A stretch of DNA of 64,000 nt from assembly GCF_026151205.1 (NCBI RefSeq), contig NC_087079.1, positions 2,823,730 through 2,887,729 on the forward strand, read 5' to 3'. Shown in pieces: positions 12,441-25,654 of the stretch. The stretch comes from Bolinopsis microptera (lineage: Eukaryota; Ctenophora; Tentaculata; Lobata; Bolinopsidae). The number at the start of each line of letters is the position of its first letter. Positions within the stretch are counted from its first letter, which is position 1. Made by a program: the position numbers and the translations under genes. The notes beneath the pieces are model-generated. The model was given only the letters and a program-made list of their open reading frames with translations, was not told the DNA's origin and did no database searches.

Positions 12441-13262
12441 TATTAACTCATTGTAGCAAAGTTCAGTCAAGTTATAATAGTATAGTTGAGGGTATGGTGC
12501 ACGGTTTACAAGGTTATTCTAGCAAAGTTCAGTCAAGTTATAATAATATAGTTGAGGGTATGGTGCACGGTTTACAAGGTTATTGTAGCAAAGTTCAGTC
12601 ATGTTATAATAGTATAGTTGAGGGTATGGTGCAAGGTTTACAAGGTTATTGTAGCAAAGTTCAGTCAAGTTATAATAATATAGTTGAGGGTATGATGCAC
12701 GGTTTACAAGGTTATTCTAGCAAAGTTCAATCAAGTTATAATAGTATAGTTGAGGGTATGTTGCACGGTTTACAAGGTTATTCTAGCAAAGTTCAGTCAA
12801 GTTATAATAGTATAGTTGAGGGTATGGTGCACGGTTTACAAGGTTATTCTAGCAAAGTTCAGTCAAGTTATAATAGTATAGTTGAGGGTATGGTGCACGG
12901 TTTACAAGGTTATTCTAGCAAAGTTCAGTCAAGTTATAATAATATAGTTGAGGGTATGGTGCACGGTTTACAAGGTTATTGTAGCAAAGTTCAGTCAAGT
13001 TATAATAATATAGTTGAGGGTATGGTGCACGGTTTACAAGGTTATTGTAGCAAAGTTCAGTCAAGTTATAATAGTATAGTTGAGGGTATGGTGCACGGTT
13101 TACAAGGTTATTCTAGCAAAGTTCAATCAAGTTATAATAGTATAGTTGAGGGTATGGTGCACAGTTTACAAGGTTATTGTAGCAAAGTTCAGTCAAGTTA
13201 TAATAGTATAGTTGAGTATATGCTGCACGGTTTACAAGGTTATTTAAAGGGTATTTATAAAT
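12441..13262 (+). repeat. 66-bp tandem repeat with a 256-residue open frame
   Basis: About twelve copies of a 66-bp unit. Because 66 is a multiple of three, one frame stays open from 12494 to 13264 and would encode a 22-residue repeat (MVHGLQGYSSKVQSSYNSIV plus EG). Differences between copies include several that change residues (Ser/Cys, Asn/Ser, Val/Leu/Met), and I see no excess of silent change. No signal peptide, intron or known domain is visible. A minisatellite that happens to be open is the simpler reading; a repetitive secreted or structural protein remains possible. Confidence 0.8.
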
Positions 13263-13730
13263 AAACGAATATCAATGACTGGTTCCCAAGAGCCTGCACT
13301 AAAAACGAAATACAACAAATTTACCAAACAATGAAGCGGGTCTTAATTAATCATGATTCATATAAACTGATCAGGTATGACTAATATAAAACCATGGCAT
13401 TGAAAGAAGAAACCAAGTCTGAAAGGTCGCTAAACTGGTTACCATCACAGCTGAGCGCAACTCATTGTACCATGACCAAACCAGACTTTTCACCTTTTTA
13501 ATTCAATAAAGGAATAAAAATGAATAAAATATTAAATATTTGTCAGTTGGATGGAGCTACAGTAACTGAAGACTCGGAGAAGCTGATCCATGAAGGTTGT
13601 CTGATTTTGGTTATACACTTGAAACTAATGATTTTGCGATTGTTTCAAACCGACAATCTTCATCAGATAATGATATTACTAAGCTGGCATGGTACATTTT
13701 AATAGTGGATTATAATTTATAACTGTTTTG
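13263..13730. other. no gene seen
   Basis: Spacer after the 66-bp repeat. A short open frame at 13520-13702 shows no family resemblance. Confidence 0.45.
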
Positions 13731-13870
13731 AATACCCCTTAATATGGTTCTTTACCGATAGTTAAAATTCGACATCTAGCGCTTTAAAAAAATAGATGAC
13801 GCTATCTAGCGTCATGTTGCATCAGATAGCGATATTGAAAGGGTGTCCGATAGTTAATCGTTGGGGGTAT
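13731..13870. mobile_element. small element related to the ATCTAGCG terminal repeats
   Basis: Contains TTCTTTACCGATAGTTAAAA and ATTCGACATCTAGCG, close to the first 40 bases of the 6.9-kb element at 34591, followed by a few GACGCTATCTAGCGTC-type motifs. The ends AATACCCC and GGGGGTATT form a short inverted repeat. It is probably an internally deleted relative or MITE of the same family. Confidence 0.55.
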
Positions 13871-14657
13871 TGTCTCCCACATGTAATATGTTAACAAAAC
13901 ATGTGTGCGTTGCAAAAGCCTAAACATTAGCAGCAAACTGTATTTATAACTAAACTTTACTCTGAGAAACTATACGCACGGCACCAAAGAAATAAACCGA
14001 AAAAATTGTTGCTAATTCAATTTGAGTGTGATAAAAATTGATTACCTCACAGTTACACCTAGACATACACCTAGCCCAGACCTCAATTCCGATCCCAATC
14101 CGTAACCCTCACCCTATAAGTTATCCCTATCACTATCATAACCCTGTGTTGGAAATACATCAACGATGAGGTGCCTTGCAAGTGCACTCGCTACCACACA
14201 CTACCCCTGCGTGCCAGGGCAAGTGTTCGTTTCAATAAACATGAAGTTTCCGCATGTGATTTAAGACAATGTAAGACATGGACTACCAAGATACTTGTAC
14301 AATGTAATATTGTATTATGTACTATAAAAGCACTAGGCCACTAGCAGTCTTAAAGTTAAAGACTTATAAATCTACAAACTCACGACCCGTTTACTCGTTA
14401 TGATAACAATTAAAAGAACGGAGATAAGTATAGCTCTCCCCCTATTATAACAGAACAGTGTGAAGCACAGAGCTACTTTCAGACTCCTGTTTGTACCCTA
14501 TATCACCGCTTTCCCGCACGTGAGGGCTGAGGCTTTACCATATATATATATAATACCGCCTATAAAGGCAGTATGTGCATGGACAAAACATAAAGGGGTA
14601 TTTAAAGTTTAAAAGATGCAGCACGGGTCTCCGACATACAATAGCTCGTTGGCAGAG

Positions 14658-14694
<37 letters not shown>

Positions 14695-17472
14695 GTCTGT
14701 ACCTGAATGAGAAATATCCAGGCTGCACAGGCGGATCTGCTGATCCTTTCACTAACAGGGTGGCCATTATGCAAATAACGTAGCGTGATTACTGATTAGC
14801 GCCTTCATTATCTACAATGTCATAATATATTGGGTGTGTAAGATTGCTTGGGTTATTTATAACTTAAGATAATGTATTTGACCAGGAACTGTTATCTTGC
14901 TCCGTGCAGATAAGACTGGTTCTGGTGGGGTGAAAAAATCAAACTTATCACAATATAAGAATATAACCTCTAATTTAAACGACGCTGGAATAAAAGTGCT
15001 CTGAAACAGTTGACCTTGACACGTCCCTGCTAAACCAAGTGTCAATGAATAGATTCAATTTTAAAATGTAATTGTATATAAATATATATAAATAACATTT
15101 TAAACGTATCAATAGATTAAATATAAAACCGAATTAATGAATTAAATTTTTTTTTAACGGTTGCTTATAAAGTTAAAGATATTAAACGCGACTGTTATTA
15201 TCTGCGTCATGAACCTAAAAAGCAAACTTTAATGTCATATATATTTTTAAAACAGAGCTATACTCTTGCAGAAATTGGAAGATCGCTATATCCATTATCG
15301 ATAAAATGACGGTGTTTGTGGGTTCATTTCAGTATTACTACTAGTATATAGTACTAGGGCGGGTCTATTTAGCAACGTCATGTTACTATTACTATAAAGT
15401 ATGTATGATCAGAGCACTTTTCCATTACTTAACTACCATACCAGACTATTTACTAAATGATGGTACTCCTTTGCTTTGGTAAAATGTGGTATATATATCA
15501 AGTACGTACGTTTATTGTGTAGATAATGCAAAAATATGGGAATGTCAACCAAGCTAATTAAAACGTTCGCACGTTCTAGCGATTCACTTTTGCTTTTAAT
15601 CGGACCTTATATGGACGGACGTAATTTTGGACGGATATAATTATGGACGCACAAGTTTCTTTGAACGTATATCATGGTAGCCAGACTTTAATTTGGGCGG
15701 AAATTACGTGGGCGCTGAGCTCTGATCCTGTACTCATGTCCAAGTCCAACCAAAAAAGGCTTCGAAAATAACGTATATTTCATGAATCTAGGCCAAAGTA
15801 ATCTGTAGTGGATACTTTCACTGGCTGGTCTCGTACATACTACATAGTCAAATCGAGCACACAAAATAATCACTAAAATCAACAAATGAAAATAGCACCA
15901 TGAGTAACAATTACCAACCAAACCATCGAGTTAGTCGTGGTATGACACACTCCACACACAGACCACACAGACAACGAATAGTACGGTGAAGAATACCGTC
16001 CACCACCCGGAAATGAGGAGTAATTATACGGTCAGTAATTGCTCTTCATTAGTAATTGCAGTCATTAACGTTGAAATAAAGCTCCTACCGCAGGCATCTT
16101 TATACGAGCTCACAATATGCTGAATATCCTGCTATAATTTTAGGGATTGTATCAGCTACTGCTTCGCGTGATGTTTTTACTTTTACCCAGCGTATGCCCA
16201 TAACATGCTCATATGCTCATATGTTACACAAGTTCTTATTATAGGAGACACCTTGATCATAATTTATATACTTCTTTCTGTTAATGCTTTATAGCTTTAC
16301 TGGTACACTATTGTTTAAATCTGTCTCACAGAGTCAACGAAAGGTATGAATTTGCAAAATAAATATCTCATTGACAGTAACTGATCAGAGCATGACGATA
16401 TCAAAAGAACAAGCACAATATTATAAAGCAGATCTGATATCCAGGGATGAAACCTACACAGATGTATAAAAGTATAAGTATTCATAGACCTACAATATTC
16501 AAGAGAAAGAAGGAAATGTATGATAATGGGAGCATGGGTGTAGGCTCTCGTGTATCTAAAGAACTACTTAAGGTATTATACTGCTAACATATCCGTGTAG
16601 CTGCTACGCTCATTATACAACAACAATGCTTCCTTTGTTTGTTATTGTAGAAAGTAGAAGATGAGAGTAATTATCAATTAAAGGAGCAGCAAATCACCCA
16701 TCTTGTAGAAATTAATTAATTAAATCACCCATTTTGCAGTAATCGATTAATTAAAGGAACAGTGAATTACCCAAGTTCTAGTCTATCAGGCGACCAATTA
16801 ATAAATTTGTTGCCGGCACTCGGCAAATGGGCAGGTATATATTTTAGGAGCCGGATATGTTTAGTAAAGCATTAAAACTAAAAGTTTTGAACTTCAAATT
16901 TAAATTTATGACTACCGCAGACGAACTTTGTATCAATCAATTCACAACTGATCACTACAACCCACGAAATATTCACGAGGGGAGAGCTGTTATAATACAT
17001 AACAGCCCTATTGCACAGCTCTCAGACTGCTACACACATAATATATACGAAATGATAACACATTCGAATTTGAACATGTTATACGGCAGAAAACAATAAA
17101 GGGCCGGTCTATAATTACCGTTGGGAAACAACTAGTGTAACAACAATTATATCACAATAATAACCTGTGGCGCCACTGAACGGGTTTTGTTTGTGTAATT
17201 GCAAGGTATACTACCCCATGAAAACTTTAGTTGCAACGATCTGACAATGATAATATAATCTTCCTTATAACCGATAATCGATTATAAATAGGAACATCTG
17301 TGAGACAAGAATCGCCACCCACAAATCAGTAAAATTCGCAGGGTGGCAATCAATCCTTTGTGTCCAGAACATAACCATGCGAAGGACCGAAATGTCTAAA
17401 AAGTCCCCCAAATCCACTGTCCGTTATCCTGAGTCTCGTGTTCCTGTACTCCCGTTCAGCAGCGTCCACACA
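13871..17472. other. no gene supported; simple repeats
   Basis: About 14080-14150 is a C-rich stretch with degenerate TAACCCT-like words. (TA)n lies near 14541 and (GA)n near 14656-14690. A roughly 55-bp unit is repeated about three times at 16670-16770 (AATCACCCAT and TTAATTAA words). The open frame 16857-17099 has no recognisable family. The right end is the 3' flank of the Ig-family gene. Confidence 0.45.
15595..15665 (+). repeat. interspersed repeat, TCGGACCTTATATGGACGGA family
   Basis: Begins TAATCGGACCTTATATGGAC and continues with spaced GGACG words. Related sequence is found inverted at 20985-21036 and direct at 42077-42146. Possibly the end of an unidentified transposon. Confidence 0.5.
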
Positions 17473-20400
17473 TCACTGCAGCAGGTCTACATCATCAGCA
17501 TAGTTTTCCGGGTTCTCAATGTCTGACAGGACTGTCTTGACAGAGCTGGGAGACACGGTGGTCCTCTCGTGGATCACACTACCGGTTAACTTCCTTTTCT
17601 TCAGATCAGCTAGAGATGGTGGGAGGAACTTAGCGGAGGGAGTGGCAGCCAGGACCGCTATGTTGGCAGCGTAGAAGGAGGGAAGTTGACGTCTTGTCTC
17701 CGGAAGTTGGTGTAGAGGGTTAGCTAAGGTTGGTGCTCTGTTCTCCATGCTCCTCAGCTGCAGCCTTTGTTGCAGTTCTGACACCTCGTCGTCTCGCTCC
17801 TTCATCAGCTTCTTCATTTCGTCATCGAACGCTTTTTCCCTTCTATACCTTCCGAACAAAATAGCAAGAATCAGACCTCCGATCAGCAAGAAAGCGACCA
17901 AGACAGCGATTCCGATAATAGCGTTCATGGACATTCTAGAAGAAATAGCAGTAACAGTTAACTTCATTTCGTCATGTTTAGGAAGTAGACCTCCCGCAGC
18001 CACGTTACTAGCAGTTCCCCTGTAAATACCCCCTGTTGCCAACGTCACCTCGTTAATCACAAAGTAGCTCATGTTAGTGACTGAACCAAACTCCGCATCA
18101 AGTTCTATGAGCGCGCCATCAGTTTCGTTAATCTTGGTATATGTGACTATCGGCATTGGAACACCACTGACCCCGCAGATTATGGTGGCAGGTTTACCCT
18201 CTTGCACAATCGAGTTCAAACATTGGATTCTGGAGGAGGTTGGATAAGCCACAACTAGCTCAGCGGTGGTGTTAACAATGTACGTCTCTCCTTTCACCAC
18301 GTGCGATGCTTGGCAGGTGAAGGTTCCAGAATCCTCGAACAGTCCCCCTTCCACCACCAAGTAGCCTACAGTTTCAAACATGCTCCTCTCGTACTCGATC
18401 TTAAAACCTGCATCTCGGGGGAAGACTCCCTCCACCACCTTGTTCCCACCTTTGAACCAGTCAATGTTAGGTCTAGGGGTCCCCTTTGCAGTGCAGGCGA
18501 TGCTGATGGTGCTGCCCACCAGACCCCACCCCTCTTTCTCAGCTGAAATCGTCAGGGCCTGTCTCTCGTCCGCAACAAACACATTCTTAGTAAACACCTG
18601 TAGTGCGAGGAGTTGATTGGTTGGGTGAACAGTTAAATTTAGGTGCTGGATTGTGCCAAACCACGTATCAAAATACGGGGGAAAATAATTTCAATGATGA
18701 GTTTATAATTGAGTTTATAATCTTTCTTTATAACATTGAGTTTATAAAATCAAATAAGGTACAGTAAAAACCCGATTTACCGCGGAGTTTGAGGGGAAAG
18801 GAATTGGCCGTGCTAAATCGGGTTCTCATTAAATCGGGGTTTTGATTGTTCAATTTTACATTATGTATACCAAGCCACATTTAGGGAAATAAACTGGCGG
18901 CAGTAAATCGGAATTTGCGGTAAACAGTGGTACTACAGTAAAGCACCTGGTACTCAGCCTGATTGAAGCAGGAGCAGGAGTAGGTCCCACTCTCGTTATC
19001 CGACACTGATATGATCTTTACCTCTCCTGTGTTTTTACCGTTCACTGTGCTGGACACTTGAGTTTTCGTCGAGTTTACGAGTAGCTGTCCGTTCCTGAAC
19101 CACTGGGTACCTATTGGAGTCTTTTTTAAATATCATTAACTCGTAGTTGCTTCAATTGAATGTTTGGCGAACAATTTGTTTGAAGTTTGAACCGGAATAC
19201 TGTGCTCACAGATCATAACGCAACACAATATTTTGATAAAAGTTTAAGCTGAATGTTAGAAAACAATAGTTTGAACGGCGAAAAGGAAAGTGAACGGTAT
19301 AATAATAAAAGGAAAAAGAACCGAAAAGTTCAATGGTACCTGGTGTACTGGTGTCGAACATAATCCAGTCCGGTCGGGAACCGTCACACCCACAATTAAG
19401 ATCCAAATCCTCTCCTGACAAAAATACAGTCAGTAAACTTCAAACCATCAGGGACGAAAAATGTCCTCTTTTTAAAAAGAGACGTCAAAAATGCTAAATT
19501 CATAGTATATAGGTTCTATTCCAAATTTCTAGAATCGTTCGTAATAAGGTTGAAATACCAAAAAAGCACACATCAATGAACATTAACCTTGTACAGTCGC
19601 CGAGTCGTAAACATCACCAGTGGCCACAATCCCCTCGATGACCTCCAGGTTCACGTTGTTGGATCCCTGAACCACCCCTGATATCTTGAAGAATACCAAA
19701 TAGGTCCCTTTGTCCCCTTTGTCCAGGTTACTTATCACTAAGGATCTTCCGTAGTCTTCTTTTCTTATTCTGGGTAATCAAGATGGTGTTGTGAGAATTG
19801 GTTGCTTTGATTGGTCGGGCGTTATCTTTAAATTGTTGACCAATAATATCAATTTCAATTTGATGAAAAATGTTCAATGGTCAAGAGCATATAATTCCAT
19901 TCATTTACTTCGAATCGAATTAAAAGATTTTATTTATTTATTATTTCAACGGCTGGCATCTGCCGATAACAGTTTTTAAAACAATTGTGATCGTTATAAT
20001 TGATACATATTGATTAATTTCGCGTCCTTTAAGGAATTGATTTCCGATCATTAAAGTCCAAGTACTGATTTTTTTCTGAGGGTCGTAAGTGATCGGCGAA
20101 AAAGGGTCATAAAACGTGAGGCAAGATTTTATTGCAATTTTACCCCAGGACCTCAAGCTTTAAGTTATGTGTTTATAAAAACTAAGACCCTATCAATAAT
20201 ATGGTGAAGTGAAAAGCTGTCCGTGGTTATACCAGTATTACTTTTAAAGTAATACGGGTATAGGCCACTATGACGGAAGTCACGAAGACGTAGGACATTT
20301 ATGAGTTGTAAATTTAGAATGTGGTGATTTTAATAAAACACGAATATTTCAAACGAATAAAGATCGGATATCGATTCGTTAGATGACGCAAAATCGAATA

Positions 20401-22796
20401 TCAATCAATTGTGATCAAATTTGGGAGTCAATTGTGAGTACAACTTAGTTGTGACCTTCTGTTGCGGAAACTTGATAGGCCTCTGCTTTTCAACTTTCAT
20501 CCAACTCTGAAAACATGGTACACAAAGTGGACAACTGGTTACAAACCACACTATAACCGTACCTGTCGTTATCTACGAGAGCTTCACCGTTCAGCTCCCA
20601 CGAGTAGTCAGCTGAAGGCTTGCTAGCCACTCCTGCGTAGAGTGTTATTGTGGATCCCTCGTTTCCTTGTACCTGCACGGACATTTGCCATCAGTCATCA
20701 TCTCATTGTTTAGTATTTGACTGCGTGCTGCAGTTTGGATTTGAATAGATGGTACAGCAGAATGCTTTTGATTTCTTTGGAGTTGTTGATTAGCCCTAGT
20801 CAGAGATTCAATTATATTGAAGAGAGAATAACTAAAATTGCTTTTTCTTCTGCAAATTTCACAACATAGCTTTGTGACATCAAATACTACTAGTATTGTA
20901 CTTTCTGAAACTAATCCTGTTTTGTAAATCTGTGTCAAACTGAACCACCCTTTTGACTGTGACCATCTAAAATCTACATATTATATTTTAATGTCCGTTC
21001 ACACCATGTCCGGTCAAATAACGTCCGATAAGGTATCAATATTGAAACATGGCATATGACTACAAATGCTTCTGAGTGTAGGAATGTAATTTTTCTTACC
21101 TTGTAGTTACCCACAACCTCTTGGGGTGGCCAATCTCCTTTCGTCTCAGCAGTAGGCTTAATCTCGATAGTAGCAAAGTTTGACACTTTTGGTTCGTCAG
21201 ATCCAGGATTGGAGACCTGGCAGTGGTACTTGCCAGAGTCGGCCACGTTTAGATCGTAGATTACTAAGTTAGCAGCTTGTCCGATTTCATTCCTGGGTAA
21301 GTTTGGGGTTTGCTTTATAGCATTATTTTTTACATAGTATGTATTAATATTAGCATTGAGCTCCAAATAATTTCAGCTGCTACTCCTTGATAACCCAAAA
21401 TACTATCAATACCAAGTTACATACTGACCTTTTCAAAATAACTGTCGTGTCCTCTTCAGTTGGGAATGCCTTCTCGTGTTTGAACCACTGTACCGTCGGG
21501 TAAGGGAAACTATCAGGCACCTGAAAAGTTTTTCATTTGCTTACTTGAGGGAAGTTATGGAACATTTTAAGGTTTGCATTTGTTAAATCTAAAATCGCTA
21601 CCATGTGTTCAAATCCAATGTATAACCAAACTTATGCCGAGCGATGGCTCATTTTTAATGATGTACACCTTACACTTTCATTGTTTTAACCTTGCACTGA
21701 AGTTCCACAGACAGTGCCATGTCAGTGTATATTTTGTCCACCGGTCCACCGTCCTCCGCGAAGTCTTTCAGGTATGCCGCTGTCAGGTAAGCTCCACGAC
21801 TAGTCGTTTGGAAGGAACCAGACCTCACCACGCAGACGTAAAACCAAGACTCCTGTCATGGGAATCTTCATTACAGGTTAAGTTCGGGAAACGGGAAACT
21901 ACATGCTTATAAATTATCAGGTTTCTCCCCAGAATAGCTCCCCCTTCGTGATGAAGTATTTCAAAATATTAGAGCAGAAACCTTAGCTTTCTGAGCCTGC
22001 TATAAAGAATCCAGTGATACCTTACTAATATTAAATTCTTGTCATAGACCGGTTTACTTTATCATCGTGCTTTTGTTGACCGCGTAAATATATTGTTATA
22101 TATAGTAGTGCTGAAAGTATTATAACTCAATAGTTAGTTACAGTATTAGTTAAATGTTTCGTTGAAAGGGGCGAAGCTTAGTATTAGTAATTTTGCGCCC
22201 CATTTAAAGTTAAATTATTGCAGAGCGAGGGTCTTCGATTAGGAGTGATGACTTATAACAGCCCCTCGCTGTTCCTTTTCACACTTCGTACTTCGTAGTA
22301 ATTAAGTAATTAACAATTACTTAATAACTGACTAATTAAACACTCACCTGGGCATCATACTCCACATAAACACCCTCAGAACCAGTAGAGTCTGTGTCAA
22401 GATGCTCAAAAACAGGGTTCAGGGAGTCTAGCGTCTTTATCCGCCTCCAGGAGTATGTGATACTCAGATCCGAACTGGTTGTAGCTTCGCAAGTAAAGTC
22501 AAACCTGCTCCCTGGAATAGTTAGTCTTATTGATCATGTCTAAACTATCTTTACGAATAAAATCAAGAAGCTGGTTCCCTGTTTTGGTATCAAATTAAGT
22601 TTATCCGGATATATTTGATAAATATAAACAAAAGTCCCCGCAATCTCTTATAATCGTTAAAGCCAAAATGAAATTGTACGGACCTATAGAAACAGTGCCT
22701 CCCTCAGGGTGCCTTGTTATCTTGAGTGAGGGAATGTCAGTGAACTCACACTGCACTGAACCCACAAGTACAGCCACCAATAACACTAGCTCGTAC
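17473..22796 (-). CDS. Ig-superfamily type I membrane protein, multi-exon
   Basis: Exons read right to left: 22796-22684, 22511-22348, 21852-21691, 21520-21429, 21292-21100, 20672-20563, 19769-19588, 19414-19340, 19110-18947, 18597-17473. All have GT-AG borders, and the phases agree where I checked them. The first exon listed carries the end of a signal peptide (LVLLVAVLVGSVQC); the initiating exon lies further right and was not identified. About six Ig-like domains follow, with typical cores (DSGKYHCQV, ESGTYSCSC, DSGTFTCQA, WFKGG, WFRNG). The third domain lacks the usual cysteines. The last exon holds two domains, one helix of about 25 residues (IIGIAVLVAFLLIGGLILAI) and a basic cytoplasmic tail of about 130 residues. 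By family it is likely a cell-surface adhesion or recognition receptor; its ligand is unknown. Confidence 0.88.
18757..18946. mobile_element. pogo/Tigger-like MITE in an intron
   Basis: Starts TACAGTAAAAACCCGATTTA and ends near GTACTACAGTAA, with inverted CGATTTA/TAAATCG words between. A related palindromic copy is at 47322-47412. It lies in the intron of the Ig-family gene just upstream of the 18947 donor. Confidence 0.5.
20985..21036 (-). repeat. interspersed TCGGAC repeat in intron
   Basis: On the minus strand it reads TTATCGGACGTTATTTGACC followed by GTGAACGGACATTA, matching the family at 42077 and 15595. It lies in the intron after the exon 21292-21100. Confidence 0.5.
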
Positions 22797-23888
22797 CTGT
22801 AAAACCCGGGCTTATATTATGATACTAAAAATGTGCAGGTCTGATTACACAAATTCTAGTTTGAAGAGTCTGTTTTAGCAGTTTGTAGACCGTTTGCACT
22901 ACAGCCTACTGAAGTTTTTGAAAGTTTCAGGATGGAACTCTTCGTTGTAAAAGCTTCGAAGTACGTAATGAAGAAAATTTAAGATTCTCGAAAGTTCAAG
23001 AAATCATGTTATCTTCAGGCGTAAAATTCCCGAAGTGACAGAGTAACATGTGAATTGTGAACGTTTCTAACTAAGTCTCTGGTATAGTCAGGCTTTCTGT
23101 ACTAAACTAGACCGCAGATCACGCCCATACCGTGATATATCACAACGATCAGTACACATATTCTATCTGTAAAGTAGTTACCTTGACATAGCGTAACGAT
23201 CAACAATTGCAAATGTGCTTCTCTAACAAGCATATCTGAGTTGCAGAGCAATATGGTCACGTGGTCATAACACGTGTCTTTCTCATGCAAGCAATCTACA
23301 TACTGCAGAGATATTTAACGACGATTCATACACTGTTTTCCTTAATATTTTAAGATCTGCCCAATATAATATCATAACTTATAAAAACTGAGGATTCATA
23401 CTCAGTTTTCCTCAGATCGTAGCATTTTAAGATCTGCCCAATATCATAACACGCTTGGCCGTATAATTATAAACGTCCATGACCATAATTCGCTCAAACC
23501 TTATCTTGCGACTAACCAAAATGTAATCTTCATAAATTAAAGGTTTATATACTTATATACAGGATATATCCAAGTCGTATTACGGTTTTATGTTACCGGC
23601 AGAGTTTATGCAAAAAATTCACATAAAATTCTAATATTTCTATATCATGATAAATATAAAATAACATTTGTATCTAATCGTTTGTATTTTTCAATTCTTT
23701 TTCTCCAAATCTATCCTTATTCTCCGAGATCTTCGAAACCTTAAAAATGATAAACGATAACTATTAGGACTGTAAACCTTTTACCGGTGGCTAAAATTAT
23801 GATCTTTACTGACTATTATCTTTTTATAAAGTTATAAGTATGTATATATATTACATATTATATATTATTATATGTTGGAGAAAGTTTA
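22797..23888. other. 5' region of the Ig-family gene; no exon identified
   Basis: This should hold the first exon and promoter of the minus-strand receptor gene, but I could not fix a start codon with a donor in the right phase. The open frame at 23102-23290 has no support. 23370-23450 contains a short duplicated AAGATCTGCCCAATAT block. Confidence 0.4.
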
Positions 23889-24295
23889 AACTGCTTTCTT
23901 TGATCCTTGCTGTGGTTATTGAAGCGCTTCAATGATCATTATAATGGGTTAAAAATACCAATATCAAAAATAACGATATTTGACTAATTTATGGGCCAAA
24001 ATCGATCAAATTAGGTGCGTATGCACTCCGTTATTTTTTGTCCAATCTTGATGACATTTCATATACGAGTTCAGGGGACTATTAGCTACAAGTAGAGCAC
24101 CTTAAATCTGGGTATTACGCATGTTCAGGGTATTTGGCTAAATTAGGCCTAATTTGGACCAAATATGGGCGTGGCTGCCCCGCGGGCACCGTTTGGCGGT
24201 TGGGGTCCGGGACCCCCTCAAAAGTTCGGTCACCGGCGCGGTTCTAGTTTGTTGGTCAACTGCTATCTCGAAACCAAGTTTCGCAAAAAAAATCC

Positions 24296-24328
<33 letters not shown>

Positions 24329-24455
24329 TTAACTTGGGTACAATTATTAGACTGGAATCTGATTTACGTTTAGGTTTTATTCTCTCCTAATCAGTGCACA
24401 GGAGTGGCTTCCTGGGGTTTCACCTCAGACTCCAGCTCTGGGACTAATCACATAG
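23889..24455 (+). mobile_element. LINE 5' UTR copy with poly(C) tract
   Basis: Nearly identical to 27829-28415, the 5' leader of the CR1/L2-like LINE, but lacks about 30 bp after GGTGCGTATGC. Contains a run of roughly 30 C at 24297-24328. The match stops at ATCACATAGAAT and is followed by the repeat unit at 24456 instead of ORF1, so this is an internally deleted copy. Confidence 0.8.
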
Positions 24456-25107
24456 AATATAAATAAAGCACGGAGTGATAGAATTATCCTTGAAATGGGG
24501 CTTCTGGTGGAGCACTGTGTGTCGTGTATGTGCCATTGTCCAGGTTCAATGGCTTCACATGTTATGAAGTATAAACTATGTACCAAAGTAAAAATGGTTT
24601 TAAAAATACATCTTACTATATATATTATATAAAGCGAGACGATAGTTTTCCGTGCCATTTTACTGACACCACGGCATCAACTTTAACGCGACTTTCCGCA
24701 AAAACCGTAAAAGATATACAACAGCGATCGCGTCTGTATTCTGTATCTGTAACTAAACAAAGTTATATAATAATAGTTAATAGTACTATGTACAGTATGC
24801 ACTGAAGGGGTATCCTAGGAAGTTTCTTGCACTTTTATCAGGTATACCCTTCCTCATTTAACTGGGGTTCGAAAACTGGACCTTCTGCGCAGAAGGCAGA
24901 TGCTCTAACCACTTACCACTAGGCCACCTAACCCCTAAGGCTATAGCTATTATAGCTATTTTTTTGTTAAATTACTACCAAATCCAAATATAGCCAAATT
25001 GGTAAGATTTGTTTAAAAGCTGAAGCGTTTGAAGGGGGTCTAGCCTTTGCATATTTTTGTCCATTTAATTATAAGACCCAAGTTAAGTGTAGGAAGTTGA
25101 TGATATA
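24456..25107 (+). repeat. composite repeat unit, uninterrupted copy
   Basis: Matches 34506-34590 plus 41516-42076, the two halves of a copy split by the 6.9-kb element, so it serves as the empty-site reference. It carries sequence like the LINE 5' leader (TATAAAGCGAGACGATA) and LINE 3' UTR (TTTTACTGACACCACGGCAT; also at 34224). A tRNA-like segment follows on the opposite strand at 24866-24936. Confidence 0.8.
24866..24936 (-). repeat. tRNA-Arg-like SINE head
   Basis: The minus strand contains an A-box-like GTGGCCTAGTGG, an anticodon arm TCTGC-CTTCTGC-GCAGA (anticodon TCT) and a B-box-like TTTTCGAACCCC. The acceptor stem is not closed and the D arm carries a small duplication, so this is a tRNA-derived SINE or pseudogene, not a functional tRNA. 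A second copy is at 41838-41903. Confidence 0.65.
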
Positions 25108-25654
25108 CTTCTCTGTAAAGCCAAAGGAGTATAATTTTGCTTGAAACATGGTTGAATATTATCTGTTGCAATAGTAGGGCAACAGTTTTTAGATTACAGC
25201 TGAGGTTATATGGAAATGCCGACAAGAATTTTGTCATGACTAAAACTGACGCTCAGAATTCCAACAGAGGTTAACTTTAAGGCAGTTAAAACTCGGCATT
25301 TAGTTTCGGTGGCACTTTAAAGTTTTTACGCAGCCGTTTTAATTGTAAAGATTTTCTTGGTTGATTTGATATTTTCAAGGTAAAACACAGCAAACTAAAT
25401 TAAGATATCGTGATAGAAAACGGAACGTCAATATTGTGCTTGAACCCAAAACTCATTTTATCAATTTAAATTTTGTATTCATGAATACCAGATGTTTCCA
25501 ACCTTTTAAGGATATTACTTATAACATGGGGATAACGGTTCTAAAGATCAAAACCCTGCAGAGTCACTTTATGTTACATGATCTTAATAGTATCCATTCA
25601 AAATAACTGTAAGTAAGCTCTAAACTTGCAAGTATTTTCAATTTTGACCTCTCG
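25108..25654. other. 3' flank of the glycosyltransferase gene
   Basis: AT-rich, no gene seen. It probably includes the 3' UTR of the minus-strand gene that ends at 25655. Confidence 0.5.

Noticed and set aside
14050-14150. Interstitial telomere repeat
   Set aside because: Only degenerate CCCTA-like words, no tandem TTAGGG or TAACCC array.
24866-24936. Possible functional tRNA-Arg gene
   Set aside because: No closed acceptor stem, damaged D arm, and embedded in an interspersed repeat present twice; treated as a SINE head.
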